Shown here piece by piece: positions 1-8,815 of a stretch of 64,000 nucleotides of DNA (its first letter is position 1; the number at the start of each line of letters is the position of its first letter). Location: contig NC_020506.1 of the NCBI RefSeq assembly GCF_000344785.1, positions 930,001 through 994,000 of the forward strand, written 5' to 3'. Made by a program: the position numbers and the translations under genes. This DNA comes from Corynebacterium callunae DSM 20147. GTDB lineage: Bacteria > Actinomycetota > Actinomycetes > Mycobacteriales > Mycobacteriaceae. The notes under the pieces were generated by a model that did not search any database, was not told the origin of the DNA, and was given only the letters and a program-made list of their open reading frames with translations.

Positions 1-568
1 GGGCGCTGGCTCTTTTAACTAGCTCGATCGCCTCTTCAGGATCGCGTGGCTCAGGGTTGCGGTAATACCACTTCAAAGCTGCTGCAATTGCTGCAGCTTG
101 TAAGTGGATCGACACATCAATTTCGAAATCATCTAGCTGTGGCATCTTGTGTTTGAAGAATAAGCGCAGTGGCTCCAACATGATGTTGGCATCAAAAGCA
201 CAAGGGGGAGGGCCGAGCTTTTCTAAGATTTCACCCACTTGATAAAGCGCACTAAAAGAATCAAGCTCTGAATCTCCCTTGCGGAAATGGTTAATTACTA
301 GATGCTCAAGGGCGTCTTGAGTATCTAAATCTGCAGGGAGTTCCTCAAGTTGAGCAATCAAATTCTGGATTTGAGAACTCATAAACTCTACAAGTGCTTC
401 TTCTCGAGACGCAAAATAATTGTGAAAGGTTCTCGTCGAAAAGCCTGCTTCGGCCGCAATTGTTGCAACCGTAAGGGACTCGGGGCCTTCAGTTAAGGCG
501 AGCTGCGCAGCAGCGCGGGAAAGCGCTGTGCGCGTTGCAGCTTTTTTAGTTTCACGAAGCCCCGACAC
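1..568 (-). CDS. TetR-family transcriptional regulator (3' end outside window)
   Basis: The reading frame on the minus strand starts with GTG at 568 and is still open at base 1, so the C-terminus is missing. The N-terminus has a TetR-type helix-turn-helix at about residues 30-52 (TVATIAAEAGFSTRTFHNYF), followed by a helical ligand domain. The GTG overlaps the last 17 bases of the MMPL gene, so the two are probably co-transcribed and translationally coupled. The likely job is control of the MMPL exporter, with the inverted repeat at 2978-3021 as operator; that is inference from position. Family assignment is sound, the inducer is unknown. Confidence 0.85.
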   Translation of the reverse strand, partial: MSGLRETKKAATRTALSRAAAQLALTEGPESLTVATIAAEAGFSTRTFHNYFASREEALVEFMSSQIQNLIAQLEELPADLDTQDALEHLVINHFRKGDSELDSFSALYQVGEILEKLGPPPCAFDANIMLEPLRLFFKHKMPQLDDFEIDVSIHLQAAAIAAALKWYYRNPEPRDPEEAIELVKRASA

Positions 569-2930
569 TGGTAGATTCCTTTAGTTCCGCGGTGCGGGCC
601 TTATCTAAACCGCTAAGACCTTCACCTTCGACATCAACATTTGGAAGAATCTTATCCAACCACTTAGGAAGCCACCAAGCCTTGTCGTCGAGTAGGAACA
701 TTGTTGCTGGGATGATCATCATACGAACGATGAAGGCATCGAAGAACACAGCAGCTGCGAGGGCAAAGCCCATTGTCTTAATGAAGGCCATGTCCTGGGC
801 CATGAAGGCGGCAAAGACAGAAACCATGATGATGGCAGCTGCAGTAACCACGCGGGCGCCGTGTTTAAAGCCGTTGGAGGTAGCATTGCCGGCGGTCTTT
901 CCCTTGGTGAAGCCTTCTCGCATACGCGTCACCAAGAAGATCTGATAATCCATGGCGAGGCCAAATACCAGGCCAATCAGCATAATTGGCAAGAATGACA
1001 GCAGCGGTTGAGGATCTTCAATAATTCCGAATGCGCCTTCTTGGAAGATTGCTACGGTGGCACCGAAGGTGGCTGCCACGGACAATCCGAAGCCGAGGGC
1101 CGCAATTAGTGGAACCCAAATGGAACGGAAAACAAGAAGCAGCACAAAGAAAGCTAGGACTAGCACAATGAGGACATAAGGAATCAGCACGCTGGAAAGA
1201 CGTTCTGAAATGTCATCATAAATTGGAGTGACGCCGGTGATGCCATAGGTGGCGCCGGTTTCAGATTCAAAAGTGCTGGTGTTATCGCGCAAAGCCTGAA
1301 GGGTATCTGAGGTGCGCTCATCAATGGCATCGAACTCAGGGGTAATCAAGATTTGTGCAGTGTCGAGATTCTCAGTGGTCTGCGTGACCTGCGCATTCTT
1401 CACGCCATCGATGGTGAGGAATTGCTCTACTGCCTTTGCGAAGGCCTGAGGGCGATCCTGCTCTGCCACATTTGCAGCATCTATCAGAGCAATCATCGGA
1501 GCGTTTTTGCCTGGACCAAAGGCTTCGGCAGTCATGTCATATGCGGTGCGTGGTGCAGAGCCCAAGGCGGAGGTGCCATCGGTTGGCATTGCTAGGCGCA
1601 TGTTGCCGGCAGGGATCGCAATGGCGCCCAGCAAGATAACGCCAACGGCAAGGTAAGCAAGAGGCATTTTGCGGATGAGCCGAACCCATTTGAGACCCAT
1701 GGTTGGCTTCTCATCTTCAGGGTCTGGAACCTTAGGTCCAGGCATTCTAGCTGCAAAGATCTTGGTTCCCAGAAGTCCCAGCAGGGCTGGGAGGAAGGTA
1801 AGTGCTACCAAGACGGCGACTGCGACCGTGATTGCAGCGGCAATAGCCATTGTGGTGAGGAATGGGATGTTAATAATTGACAGTGCAATGAGGGCAATTA
1901 GAACCGTGGTGCCTGCGAACACAACTGCAGATCCGGCGGTGCCGACTGCCATTCCCATAGCGTGTGCACGGGTGCTCAGCGGCATATTGCGAAGCTTCTG
2001 GGCAAGCTCTTTGGGCTCCAAGTTATTGGAACCGGTTTGCCCGATGAGCTCATTGCGGAAGCGAGAAACAATAAAGAGGGCGTAATCAATACCCACTGCC
2101 AGGCCAATCATGGAGGCCAGGGTTGGGGTCATATCGCTGACAGAATCCGTGAAAGCGGTTGCCAGCTGAATGCCCATGATGCCGATACCCACGCCGATAA
2201 TGGCAGAAATCAGTGGCATGCCAGCCGCAATAAATGAACCGAAAGTAACGATGAGCACAACAGCTGCAACGAGGAGACCAATGAGTTCAGAGGTCATATT
2301 TAGGGAGGTAGCTGCAGCGCCGAAAACATTTCCGTTATACACAACGGTGAGATCGCCATCGTCGTATTTGTCCAGAATGTCAGTGACGGCGGTGCGATCT
2401 GCTGCAGGGACGTCCGCGGCTGCTGCCGCGTCAAAAGTCATTGAGACGATGCCGGTGGTTTCATCCGGGCTCAGAGGGCTTATCGACGCTATATCTGCGG
2501 CGATTTTATCTGCAGGGACGCCCTGGGCTTCTAGAGCTGGGGTCATTTGAGCCGTTATGCCTTGCGCGGCCATAACTGGATCTACGACGCTTTCCGCATC
2601 CTTCAGCACTCCAGTTGCGCGAATTTCTTCGAGCATCTTGTTTACTTCAGCCGATACTGCTGGATCAGTGAGTGTGGAACCTTCAGGAGCTTGGATAACT
2701 ACCGAGCCAGTAGCAGCTGAGGTGGCGTCGCTGGAACCAGGGAAGCGCTCCTGCATTTTCTCCATTGTGGTGACTGAGTCAAGCCCTGGGATGGAGAAAC
2801 TGCTGGTAGTTGGCTTGGAATAGAGTCCCGCCAAGGTTGTAATGCCGATTAGCAGGATGAGCCAAAAAGCGAGGAAAGGCCACTTCTTGCGGTAAGCAAG
2901 GGAGCCGATGTTATAGAGAAATCTTGCCAT
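552..2930 (-). CDS. MMPL/RND-family membrane transporter
   Basis: A 792-residue polytopic membrane protein with the MmpL two-fold layout: one N-terminal membrane segment (about 17-37), a large extracytoplasmic domain, five segments, then the same arrangement repeated. The Asp-Tyr pairs of the proton relay are visible in both halves (GIDYALFIV and AMDYQIFLV). Mycolic-acid bacteria use such proteins to export mycolate precursors or other lipids; position suggests the CmpL2-type paralogue of C. glutamicum, but this is not proven here. The start at 2930 is chosen because AAGGAAACTC precedes it; an upstream ATG at 2987 lacks this. It is followed by an overlapping TetR gene. Confidence 0.88.
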   Translation of the reverse strand: MARFLYNIGSLAYRKKWPFLAFWLILLIGITTLAGLYSKPTTSSFSIPGLDSVTTMEKMQERFPGSSDATSAATGSVVIQAPEGSTLTDPAVSAEVNKMLEEIRATGVLKDAESVVDPVMAAQGITAQMTPALEAQGVPADKIAADIASISPLSPDETTGIVSMTFDAAAAADVPAADRTAVTDILDKYDDGDLTVVYNGNVFGAAATSLNMTSELIGLLVAAVVLIVTFGSFIAAGMPLISAIIGVGIGIMGIQLATAFTDSVSDMTPTLASMIGLAVGIDYALFIVSRFRNELIGQTGSNNLEPKELAQKLRNMPLSTRAHAMGMAVGTAGSAVVFAGTTVLIALIALSIINIPFLTTMAIAAAITVAVAVLVALTFLPALLGLLGTKIFAARMPGPKVPDPEDEKPTMGLKWVRLIRKMPLAYLAVGVILLGAIAIPAGNMRLAMPTDGTSALGSAPRTAYDMTAEAFGPGKNAPMIALIDAANVAEQDRPQAFAKAVEQFLTIDGVKNAQVTQTTENLDTAQILITPEFDAIDERTSDTLQALRDNTSTFESETGATYGITGVTPIYDDISERLSSVLIPYVLIVLVLAFFVLLLVFRSIWVPLIAALGFGLSVAATFGATVAIFQEGAFGIIEDPQPLLSFLPIMLIGLVFGLAMDYQIFLVTRMREGFTKGKTAGNATSNGFKHGARVVTAAAIIMVSVFAAFMAQDMAFIKTMGFALAAAVFFDAFIVRMMIIPATMFLLDDKAWWLPKWLDKILPNVDVEGEGLSGLDKARTAELKESTSVGAS

Positions 2931-2977
2931 GAGTTTCCTTCTTGAAAGTGAAGATTTGAGGCTGGCAGGGAAGTGAA

Positions 2978-3021
2978 AAACTTGCACACTTTATGCAATC
3001 TTGCGCAACATGTGCAAGTTT
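2978..3021. promoter_or_regulatory. Candidate TetR operator region before the MMPL gene
   Basis: AAACTTGCACA (2978-2988) and its perfect inverse TGTGCAAGTTT (3011-3021) flank a central palindrome TTGCGCAA (3001-3008). The block lies 48-91 bases upstream of the MMPL start codon, where a promoter is expected. Binding by the TetR protein encoded at the end of the operon is inferred. Confidence 0.5.
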
Positions 3022-3159
3022 ATCCCGGGGCTTTCATTCAGGGTTAATGTCAAAGGTGATTTGTGATGCAACTCTATTTTTAGCAAGTGGTGTGTGATAA
3101 ATCTCTATATTTCTTTGGGAAGCAAGACGGTTGTACTGATGGTGGGTTATTGTGCCCCT

Positions 3160-3660
3160 ATGACTACGAATAACGCGAAATTTATCCCCACGGCCGACCT
3201 TGTTGACATCATCGGTGAGGAAGTTCGATCCTGTGATCTGCAATTCCAAAACCTGGGTGGGAATGTGGAATTTTATGGCCCAATTACAACTGTTAAATGC
3301 TTTCAAGATAACGCACTTTTGAAATCAATTCTTGGTGAAGAAAGCACAGGTGGAGTTCTGGTTATTGATGGAGATGCGTCCCTGCATACTGCATTGGTGG
3401 GGGATATTATTGCAGCTTTAGGTAGGGATCATGGTTGGTCTGGAGTTGTAGTTAATGGTGCGATTAGGGATTCTGCTGTTATCGGCGAGATGGAATTTGG
3501 TTGCAAGGCTTTAGGTACCAATCCTCGTAAGTCCTCCAAGAGTGGGGCAGGTGAGCGTGATATCACCGTCAGTTTTGGTGGGGTCGATTTTATCCCTGGT
3601 CATTACCTTTATGCTGACTCTGATGGAATTGTTGTCACTGAAGAGCCTGTAATTCAGTAA
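3160..3660 (+). CDS. RraA-family protein (HMG/CHA aldolase or RNase E inhibitor fold)
   Basis: 166 residues, the usual size for RraA. The N-terminus [12 protein letters not shown], the glycine-rich [18 protein letters not shown], the metal/substrate segment [14 protein letters not shown] and the later [13 protein letters not shown] all fit the family. Members act either as class II 4-hydroxy-4-methyl-2-oxoglutarate / oxaloacetate aldolases or as RNase E modulators; the sequence does not decide between them. The start at 3160 is chosen because it gives the family's standard N-terminus; in-frame ATGs at 3094 and 3139 would add residues not expected in the family, and no strong ribosome-binding site distinguishes them. 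Divergent from the MMPL gene. Confidence 0.82.
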   Translation: MTTNNAKFIPTADLVDIIGEEVRSCDLQFQNLGGNVEFYGPITTVKCFQDNALLKSILGEESTGGVLVIDGDASLHTALVGDIIAALGRDHGWSGVVVNGAIRDSAVIGEMEFGCKALGTNPRKSSKSGAGERDITVSFGGVDFIPGHYLYADSDGIVVTEEPVIQ

Positions 3661-3769
3661 CGGCAGGCGATAGAAGAACGACACTATTAATCAGGGCTGA
3701 ATCTGATTGTGATTAACTTGCGCAGGTAGGCTCTAATTACTATTTGTCGTCTATCAAAGGTTTAAACAA

Positions 3770-4429
3770 TTGTTTCATGCCGTGAGTTTTGCACTATTGG
3801 ACTCTGTTAACGTCCTACTCATCGGCATTGTTGTCGCAATTGCTGCACTGCTTCCGCGCTCTGGGAAATATGGCCCAATTGCCACCCTGCTTTTAGTGGG
3901 GGATTGGCTTGGGGTCTTTTTGCTGAGCATCGTTGTCATGCTTGTTTTTGATGGACTGGAAGGATTAGTCGGGGCCTTCCTAGATTCCCCATGGTTTGGC
4001 ATCATTTTGATTGCAACTGGTGTCATTTCTCTGTTTGCAACCATGCTCTCCAAAGGTGATGGCACCAAAGTCTTAGATGGTTTTTTAACGCCAGTAAAGA
4101 CCCCAAGCTGGAAAACTGTTGGTGCAGGCCTAATCTTGGGAATCGTGCAATCGGCTACCTCGCTCCCTTTTTATGCTGGCCTAGGATTCTTAAGTATCGG
4201 CGACTTTAGTCCCGTCATTCGTTATGGTGGCCTCGTAGTTTATGCAACCTTGGCGCTGAGCTTGCCTATAGTTACCGCGATCCTGGTTGGATGGGTTCGC
4301 CGATATCCCGAAAGTCCTATTGGCAAGCTCTTTGAAAAGGCTGGAGAAAACAAAACCAAAGTGGCAAAGTGGTCCGGCTATGTAGTGGCATTAGTACTTT
4401 GCCTCATGGGTGTTAACTCCCTTATTTAG
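3770..4429 (+). CDS. Six-TM integral membrane protein of unknown function
   Basis: 219 residues with about six hydrophobic segments and a short charged central loop (SKGDGTKVLDGF). A D-x-x-N motif in the first segment (LLDSVNVLLIG) and GDWLGVF in the second are reminiscent of LysE-like or SfLAP/GAP-type small transport proteins, but I cannot assign it firmly. The start TTG at 3770 is preceded at a good distance by AAAGG; GTG at 3782 is an alternative. It ends four bases into the convergent DUF2199 gene. Confidence 0.65.
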   Translation: MFHAVSFALLDSVNVLLIGIVVAIAALLPRSGKYGPIATLLLVGDWLGVFLLSIVVMLVFDGLEGLVGAFLDSPWFGIILIATGVISLFATMLSKGDGTKVLDGFLTPVKTPSWKTVGAGLILGIVQSATSLPFYAGLGFLSIGDFSPVIRYGGLVVYATLALSLPIVTAILVGWVRRYPESPIGKLFEKAGENKTKVAKWSGYVVALVLCLMGVNSLI

Positions 4430-4959
4430 TCATGCCGCTCGGGGTGATTGTGGGAATCCTGAACTGCGAGCATCCACGTTGAGACTCTTAGATCTGCCTC
4501 TCTATTTGAGATTCCATTAGTGAAATCTACATATAAGGAATGAATTGCTGGCAATGGTTGAAACCTTGAGTGCAGGGATCTGCCTTTGGTTTTAAGCAGT
4601 ACTGGGCAGCCATAGGAGTCCTCGAGCCCTGGAATTTTGCTTGCTAAAAAGCCATTTAATTCCAGACTTTGGTTAAATAGATTGCTTTTCGAGAATCTGC
4701 TTAGGTCATAGCGGCTCAGCTCAACCCAGCATCCGTATTCAAGAGTTTGTTTTTCACCGTGAACTGGGATTCCAATATTTGATCGAACAAAGTGTCGTTT
4801 AGGTTTTGGGTAATGAATATGGCAAATTGTCGGATCTTCAGTGACCCTTGAATCATTGGCTTTTGCTTCAATCAGTGGATCTGGATAGCGCAAGCTTAAG
4901 GCTGGAACTCCATATGAGGGTCCGGTGCATGCTGGGCATTTAAAAATTCTTGGTTCCAT
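4426..4959 (-). CDS. DUF2199 family protein
   Basis: 177 residues. The pattern FKCPACTGPSYGVPALSL at the N-terminus, the central CHIHYPKPKRHFVRSNIGIP and EYGCWVELSRYDLSRF match DUF2199, a small family of unknown function with an N-terminal C-x2-C knuckle. The start at 4959 is preceded by GGGAGAG; the open frame continues upstream to 5202 but that part is not family-like. It converges on and overlaps the membrane-protein gene by four bases and is divergent from the HNH gene, sharing the regulatory gap at 4960-5220. Confidence 0.72.
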   Translation of the reverse strand: MEPRIFKCPACTGPSYGVPALSLRYPDPLIEAKANDSRVTEDPTICHIHYPKPKRHFVRSNIGIPVHGEKQTLEYGCWVELSRYDLSRFSKSNLFNQSLELNGFLASKIPGLEDSYGCPVLLKTKGRSLHSRFQPLPAIHSLYVDFTNGISNREADLRVSTWMLAVQDSHNHPERHD

Positions 4960-5042
4960 AACGGCTCTCCCTGGGTAAATAATAGTAGTTCGACCACAGT
5001 CTAAAGCTTTTTGTTCTTTGGGATGGGTTGGGTGATGTGGTT

Positions 5043-5083
5043 CCTGTGGATAACTGGGGGCGCGGGAGTCGCCTGTGGATAAC
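5043..5083. repeat. Two direct copies of CCTGTGGATAAC, each containing a DnaA box
   Basis: The 12-mer occurs at 5043-5054 and 5072-5083. TGTGGATAA is the complement of the perfect DnaA box TTATCCACA, so two boxes in the same orientation lie 29 bases apart in the DUF2199/HNH gap. Confidence 0.6.
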
Positions 5084-5119
5084 GTTCGATTTCCAATGTC
5101 TAAAGTTCTGGCTTGAGGT

Positions 5120-5135
5120 TCGAAAAAATGTTCGC
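5120..5135. promoter_or_regulatory. LexA (SOS) box candidate
   Basis: TCGAAAAAATGTTCGC fits the corynebacterial/mycobacterial SOS pattern TCGAA(A/C)A-N2-TGTTCGA except for the last base. A weaker half-similar site, TCGAACACATGAGC, starts at 5150. Both lie within 105 bases upstream of the HNH start codon. SOS control of 13E12-type genes is known in mycobacteria; control here is inferred. Confidence 0.5.
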
Positions 5136-5220
5136 AACCACTATTGCTATCGAACACATGAGCCACTAAAATAAGAAGCAGAAAACCACGGGGAACACAC
5201 AAACACCAAAGGGGGAGATG

Positions 5221-6798
5221 ATGGCGTCATTAACACACCACGTTGATGCATTAGACACCCATATCAAAGCCATCATCACCGCCTTATCCACTGACCTGTC
5301 AGCACAGGTATTTAATGACAACGAAGCAGACCTTGTGCGGTTGGAACATGTGTTTAACCAACGTGGGGTGATTAACGCTGCGGTGGCTGTGATGGCTGAA
5401 CTAGCCCACGCCGGCACGAGGGTGGGGTCTGCAAAAACCACTGATTATCTCGTTGAGCGTTTAGGAGTGTCACGCGTAGAGGCGTTTAACAGGGTGGCGT
5501 TGGGTAAGTCATTGTTCCCGCAGGATAAACCCGCTGTCGTAGAGGCTTTGCCGGTGGTTGATGCTGAGGCTGAGGTGGCCGATGGTGATGCGCCCGCGGT
5601 GTCTGTTCCTGAGGTGGATGTGGTGGCTGAGGTTATCGGCTCTCATCGTTCAGGATCGGTGGTGGTCAGTCCTGATCGGTTGGTGGTGATTAACCGTGAG
5701 TTAGACAGACTGTCTGGGGTGGCGGTGGATTCTCGTGAGGTGTTGTTTGCGCAGGCTGTTAGTCAGGCGAAGTGGCGTGGGGTGGATGATCTGGGGTTGT
5801 GGGTGCGTGATCAGGTGGTCAAAGCCAATGGGATAGCTCCTGATCCGGTAGCGGCGATGGCTCACCGTTATGTTGCTTTTAGTAAGGCTGATGCTGATGG
5901 GTTGGTGCGTATTTCGGGGTTGGTGCCATCTGCGACGGCGGCGTTGATGAAGGCTGCGTGTGCGCCGTTGTCGACGAAGGGCAGTTTGGTTGGTGGGGAT
6001 GTGGAGTTGGATGGTCGTAGTGCTGGTCAGCGGTTGGCTGATGCGGTGCATTATGTGTTTGAGCGTTTTCATCAGGGTTTTACGGTCAAGGGGCGTCGTG
6101 GGATTGGCAGCATTGTGGTGTCGATGACTACTGATGATGTGGAGTTGGTGGAAAAGCGGGGGTTGGGGCATCGGTATCCGACGAATACGGGGTTTGGGTT
6201 GACGTTGGGTGAGGTGTTGTTGTTGGGGGCTGCGAAGTATGACTTTGGGGTGGTGTTGGATGGTGAGTCTGGTCGGGCGTTGCATTTGGGTCGGATGAGT
6301 CGGTCGGCGTCGTTGGAGCAGAAGGTGGCGTTGTTGGAGTCGGAGTTGGTGTGTTCTGCTCCTGGGTGTTCGCGGGCGTTGATTGATTGTGAGATTCATC
6401 ATTTAGATCCGTGGGTGCGTGGTGGGTTGACGGATGTGGTGAATTTGACGCCGCAGTGTTTTGGGGATCATCCGCGTAATGATGATTCTCGTGGTGGGGT
6501 TAATGGGAAGGGGTTTATGGTTCGTGATGAGGTGACGGGTCGTGTGGGGCGGCGGGTTGTTGGTGGTGGGGTGGTGTTTAATGATGGTGTTGCAGCTGGG
6601 TTGTCGGGTGGTGCGTGGGCGCGGGCGAAGCATCAGAAGTTGAGGGAAGGGGATCTGCCTGATCCACCTGATCCGCCGGGTATGTCGGATGTTCCTGATC
6701 CGCCGGATCCGCCGGGTGGGGGGCAGTTGGGGTTGTTTGGGGAGGTGGGTGTGTGTGGTTGGTGGTGCCTGGTGTGGGGGTCTGCACTGGGCTTATAA
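5221..6798 (+). CDS. DUF222 / HNH endonuclease domain protein (13E12 family)
   Basis: 525 residues. A helical DUF222 domain occupies roughly the first 350 residues. A C-terminal HNH nuclease domain follows: CSAPGCSRALIDCEIHHLDPW with the zinc cysteines and the HH pair, then GGLTDVVNLTPQCFGDH supplying the Asn and last His. The tail is a proline-rich DPPDPPG repeat. RBS AAAGGGGGAG precedes tandem ATGs at 5218 and 5221; spacing favours the second. From about 5540 on the coding strand is extremely rich in G and poor in C (27 G against 5 C in 6181-6240), unlike neighbours, which suggests an acquired, mobile-type gene. The function of this family is not established. Confidence 0.85.
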   Translation: MASLTHHVDALDTHIKAIITALSTDLSAQVFNDNEADLVRLEHVFNQRGVINAAVAVMAELAHAGTRVGSAKTTDYLVERLGVSRVEAFNRVALGKSLFPQDKPAVVEALPVVDAEAEVADGDAPAVSVPEVDVVAEVIGSHRSGSVVVSPDRLVVINRELDRLSGVAVDSREVLFAQAVSQAKWRGVDDLGLWVRDQVVKANGIAPDPVAAMAHRYVAFSKADADGLVRISGLVPSATAALMKAACAPLSTKGSLVGGDVELDGRSAGQRLADAVHYVFERFHQGFTVKGRRGIGSIVVSMTTDDVELVEKRGLGHRYPTNTGFGLTLGEVLLLGAAKYDFGVVLDGESGRALHLGRMSRSASLEQKVALLESELVCSAPGCSRALIDCEIHHLDPWVRGGLTDVVNLTPQCFGDHPRNDDSRGGVNGKGFMVRDEVTGRVGRRVVGGGVVFNDGVAAGLSGGAWARAKHQKLREGDLPDPPDPPGMSDVPDPPDPPGGGQLGLFGEVGVCGWWCLVWGSALGL

Positions 6799-6870
6799 CC
6801 ATGCCCACCTGCATTTTTGAGAAATCACGTTGGGCTGATAGATTTTCGGGGGCGGGCTAAGAACGCCAAA

Positions 6871-6894
6871 CGCGCCCACCAAGTGGTGGGCGCG
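6871..6894. terminator. Hairpin downstream of prfC
   Basis: CGCGCCCACC / GGTGGGCGCG, ten perfect pairs with an AAGT loop, followed on the minus strand by TTTGG. It lies 28-51 bases beyond the prfC stop and between the convergent HNH and prfC genes, so it can serve as their terminator. The T-tract is short. Confidence 0.65.
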
Positions 6895-6921
6895 CAGAGG
6901 GAAGCGTCGAAAAGCGTGTTT

Positions 6922-8571
6922 TTATTCGGCGACTAGCGATTCAAGAACGAAGTCCGGGTGTTCTTTCTCAATGAAGGACAGACGCCACTTGTCGCTGAAG
7001 AGGGCGATGAGCTCGCCATCGGTACGGGTGAAGATTTCAACACCACGCTGCTTGGCGAGTTCCGGTGCGGAGGCTGCATCGGTGCGGCGTGCGACGGTAT
7101 AAGGAATTGGATCTGCAATGGTTTCGACGTTGTACTCGACTTCCATGCGGGCTTGCATGACCTCGAACTGCATGGGGCCGACCGCAGCCATGACTGGGTT
7201 GGCATCGCCACGCAGGTCATTCTTGAGGATCTGGACAACGCCTTCGGAATCCAGCTGCTCCAAAGCCTTGCGGAATTGCTTGTATTTGCCGAGGGACTTG
7301 GCGCGCAAAATGCGGAAATGCTCAGGGGCGAACTTCGGCATTGGAGCGTACTGAATCTTGCGACCTTCGAAGATGGTGTCGCCAGGCGCAAGTGCGCCAG
7401 CGTTGACCAGACCAACGATATCGCCTGGGAAAGCGGTCTCGACAGTGGAGCGGGTGCGTCCGAAAACAGTCAGCGCATACTTGGTGGAGAAACTGCGACC
7501 GGACTGGGCGTGGGTGACCTGCATGCCGCGGTCGAACTCGCCGGAAACAACGCGCATAAAAGCAAGGGTATCGCGGTGGTTCTTGTCCATACCGGCCTGC
7601 ACCTTGAACACTATGCCGGAGAAATCATCGGTGGTGTCGCGGTGCTCGTCCATGGCTGTAGTGGAAGCTTCGAGAGCATTAGGATCGGCGTCACGACCGG
7701 CAGGAGCGGGAGCTAGGTAACAAAGTGCGTCCAGGATCTGGTGCACACCGAAGTTAAGCATCGCAGAGGCGAAAATAAGTGGTGAGGTGGTGCAGTTGAG
7801 GAACATTTCCTGATCGTGAACCGCGCCGTCGGCGGCGAGGAGTTCAGCTTCTTCAGCAGCATTTTCCCAGACGTCGCCTTCGCGCTCGGCAGCTTGCTGG
7901 GGAGTGTAGAACTCTTCTGGAGCAATGGTGGAGCCACCGGCAGTACGAGTGAATTGGATGTATTCTTCGGCTTCACCTTCTTCATTGATGCGAGCCAAAC
8001 CGCGGAAATCGCCAGCTTCGCCAACTGGCCAATAGAGAGGGGTTGGCTGGAGCTCGATTTCCTTCACGATCTCGTCGACAAGCTCTAGGGGGGTGCGACC
8101 CACGCGGTCCCACTTATTGATCACCGTAATAATAGGTAGGCCGCGGGCTTTACAAACGCGGAAGAGCTGGAGGGTCTGAGGCTCGAGGCCTTTGGCGGCG
8201 TCGATAAGCATGACGGCGGCGTCGACGGCCATGAGGACGCGGTAGGTGTCTTCGGAGAAATCGGCGTGACCTGGGGTATCAACGAGGTTGATCATAAAAG
8301 GCTCACCCTTGTGGCCTTCTGGTGCATATTCAAACTGCAGGGCGGAAGACGCGATGGAAATACCTCGGTCTTTTTCCATTTCCATCCAGTCGGAAACGGT
8401 GGCTTTACGACCAGCCTTGCCGTGGGTAGCGCCAGCTTCGGAAATAATGTGCGCATGCAGCGCCAATGCCTCCGTCAAAGTGGACTTACCAGCATCGGGG
8501 TGGGCGATGACAGCGAAGGTACGGCGGCGATTTGCCTCGATGGCAGTATTGGCGGGATTGGCAGTGCTCAT
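6922..8571 (-). CDS. prfC: Peptide chain release factor 3
   Basis: 549 residues, a translational GTPase that recycles RF1/RF2 from the ribosome. G1 reads AHPDAGKST, G3 is DTPGHADFSEDTYR and G4 is NKWDR; the long GTPase domain is followed by EF-Tu-like domain 2 and the RF3-specific C-terminal domain (about 390-549). Length is a little above the E. coli protein (529). It stands alone: upstream is the divergent urease promoter region, downstream a hairpin and the convergent HNH gene. Confidence 0.95.
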   Translation of the reverse strand: MSTANPANTAIEANRRRTFAVIAHPDAGKSTLTEALALHAHIISEAGATHGKAGRKATVSDWMEMEKDRGISIASSALQFEYAPEGHKGEPFMINLVDTPGHADFSEDTYRVLMAVDAAVMLIDAAKGLEPQTLQLFRVCKARGLPIITVINKWDRVGRTPLELVDEIVKEIELQPTPLYWPVGEAGDFRGLARINEEGEAEEYIQFTRTAGGSTIAPEEFYTPQQAAEREGDVWENAAEEAELLAADGAVHDQEMFLNCTTSPLIFASAMLNFGVHQILDALCYLAPAPAGRDADPNALEASTTAMDEHRDTTDDFSGIVFKVQAGMDKNHRDTLAFMRVVSGEFDRGMQVTHAQSGRSFSTKYALTVFGRTRSTVETAFPGDIVGLVNAGALAPGDTIFEGRKIQYAPMPKFAPEHFRILRAKSLGKYKQFRKALEQLDSEGVVQILKNDLRGDANPVMAAVGPMQFEVMQARMEVEYNVETIADPIPYTVARRTDAASAPELAKQRGVEIFTRTDGELIALFSDKWRLSFIEKEHPDFVLESLVAE

Positions 8572-8754
8572 GGCTAATAAGAATAGCGGGTGGGGTGGCT
8601 TAGACCCTAGCCGGAGGGCGGGAAAGTACTGTGTCCCTAGATTGTTTGTAATTTGTGTCCTGAATTTTTCAAAGATTCAGGGGGCAGTGACATCTAAGTG
8701 GAACTAAGTTTGGGGAGGTGCGGTGTGCAACGCTTAACCAAGCATGCTAAATTC

Positions 8755-8775
8755 TACCTATTAACCTATAGGTAT
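8755..8775. promoter_or_regulatory. AmtR box before ureA
   Basis: CTAT-TAACCT-ATAG (8758-8771) is an exact match to the AmtR core CTAT-N6-ATAG. It sits 45-58 bases before the chosen ureA start and overlaps the AT-rich TATAGGTATATGTA, a likely -10 region. AmtR is the nitrogen-control repressor of Corynebacterium, and urease genes are known members of its regulon in C. glutamicum. Confidence 0.75.
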
Positions 8776-8815
8776 ATGTATTTCTTTATGACTCAGCTCC
8801 GGAAGGGTGCATATT

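Noticed and set aside
4960..5202. N-terminal extension of the DUF2199 frame
   Set aside because: Not family-like, crosses the DnaA-box repeats and LexA-like box, and a good ribosome-binding site supports the start at 4959.
5701..6814. Long open frames antisense to the HNH gene (233, 76 and 78 codons)
   Set aside because: They are by-products of the strong G/C asymmetry of the coding strand; their translations are low-complexity, rich in His, Thr, Pro and Arg, without start signals.
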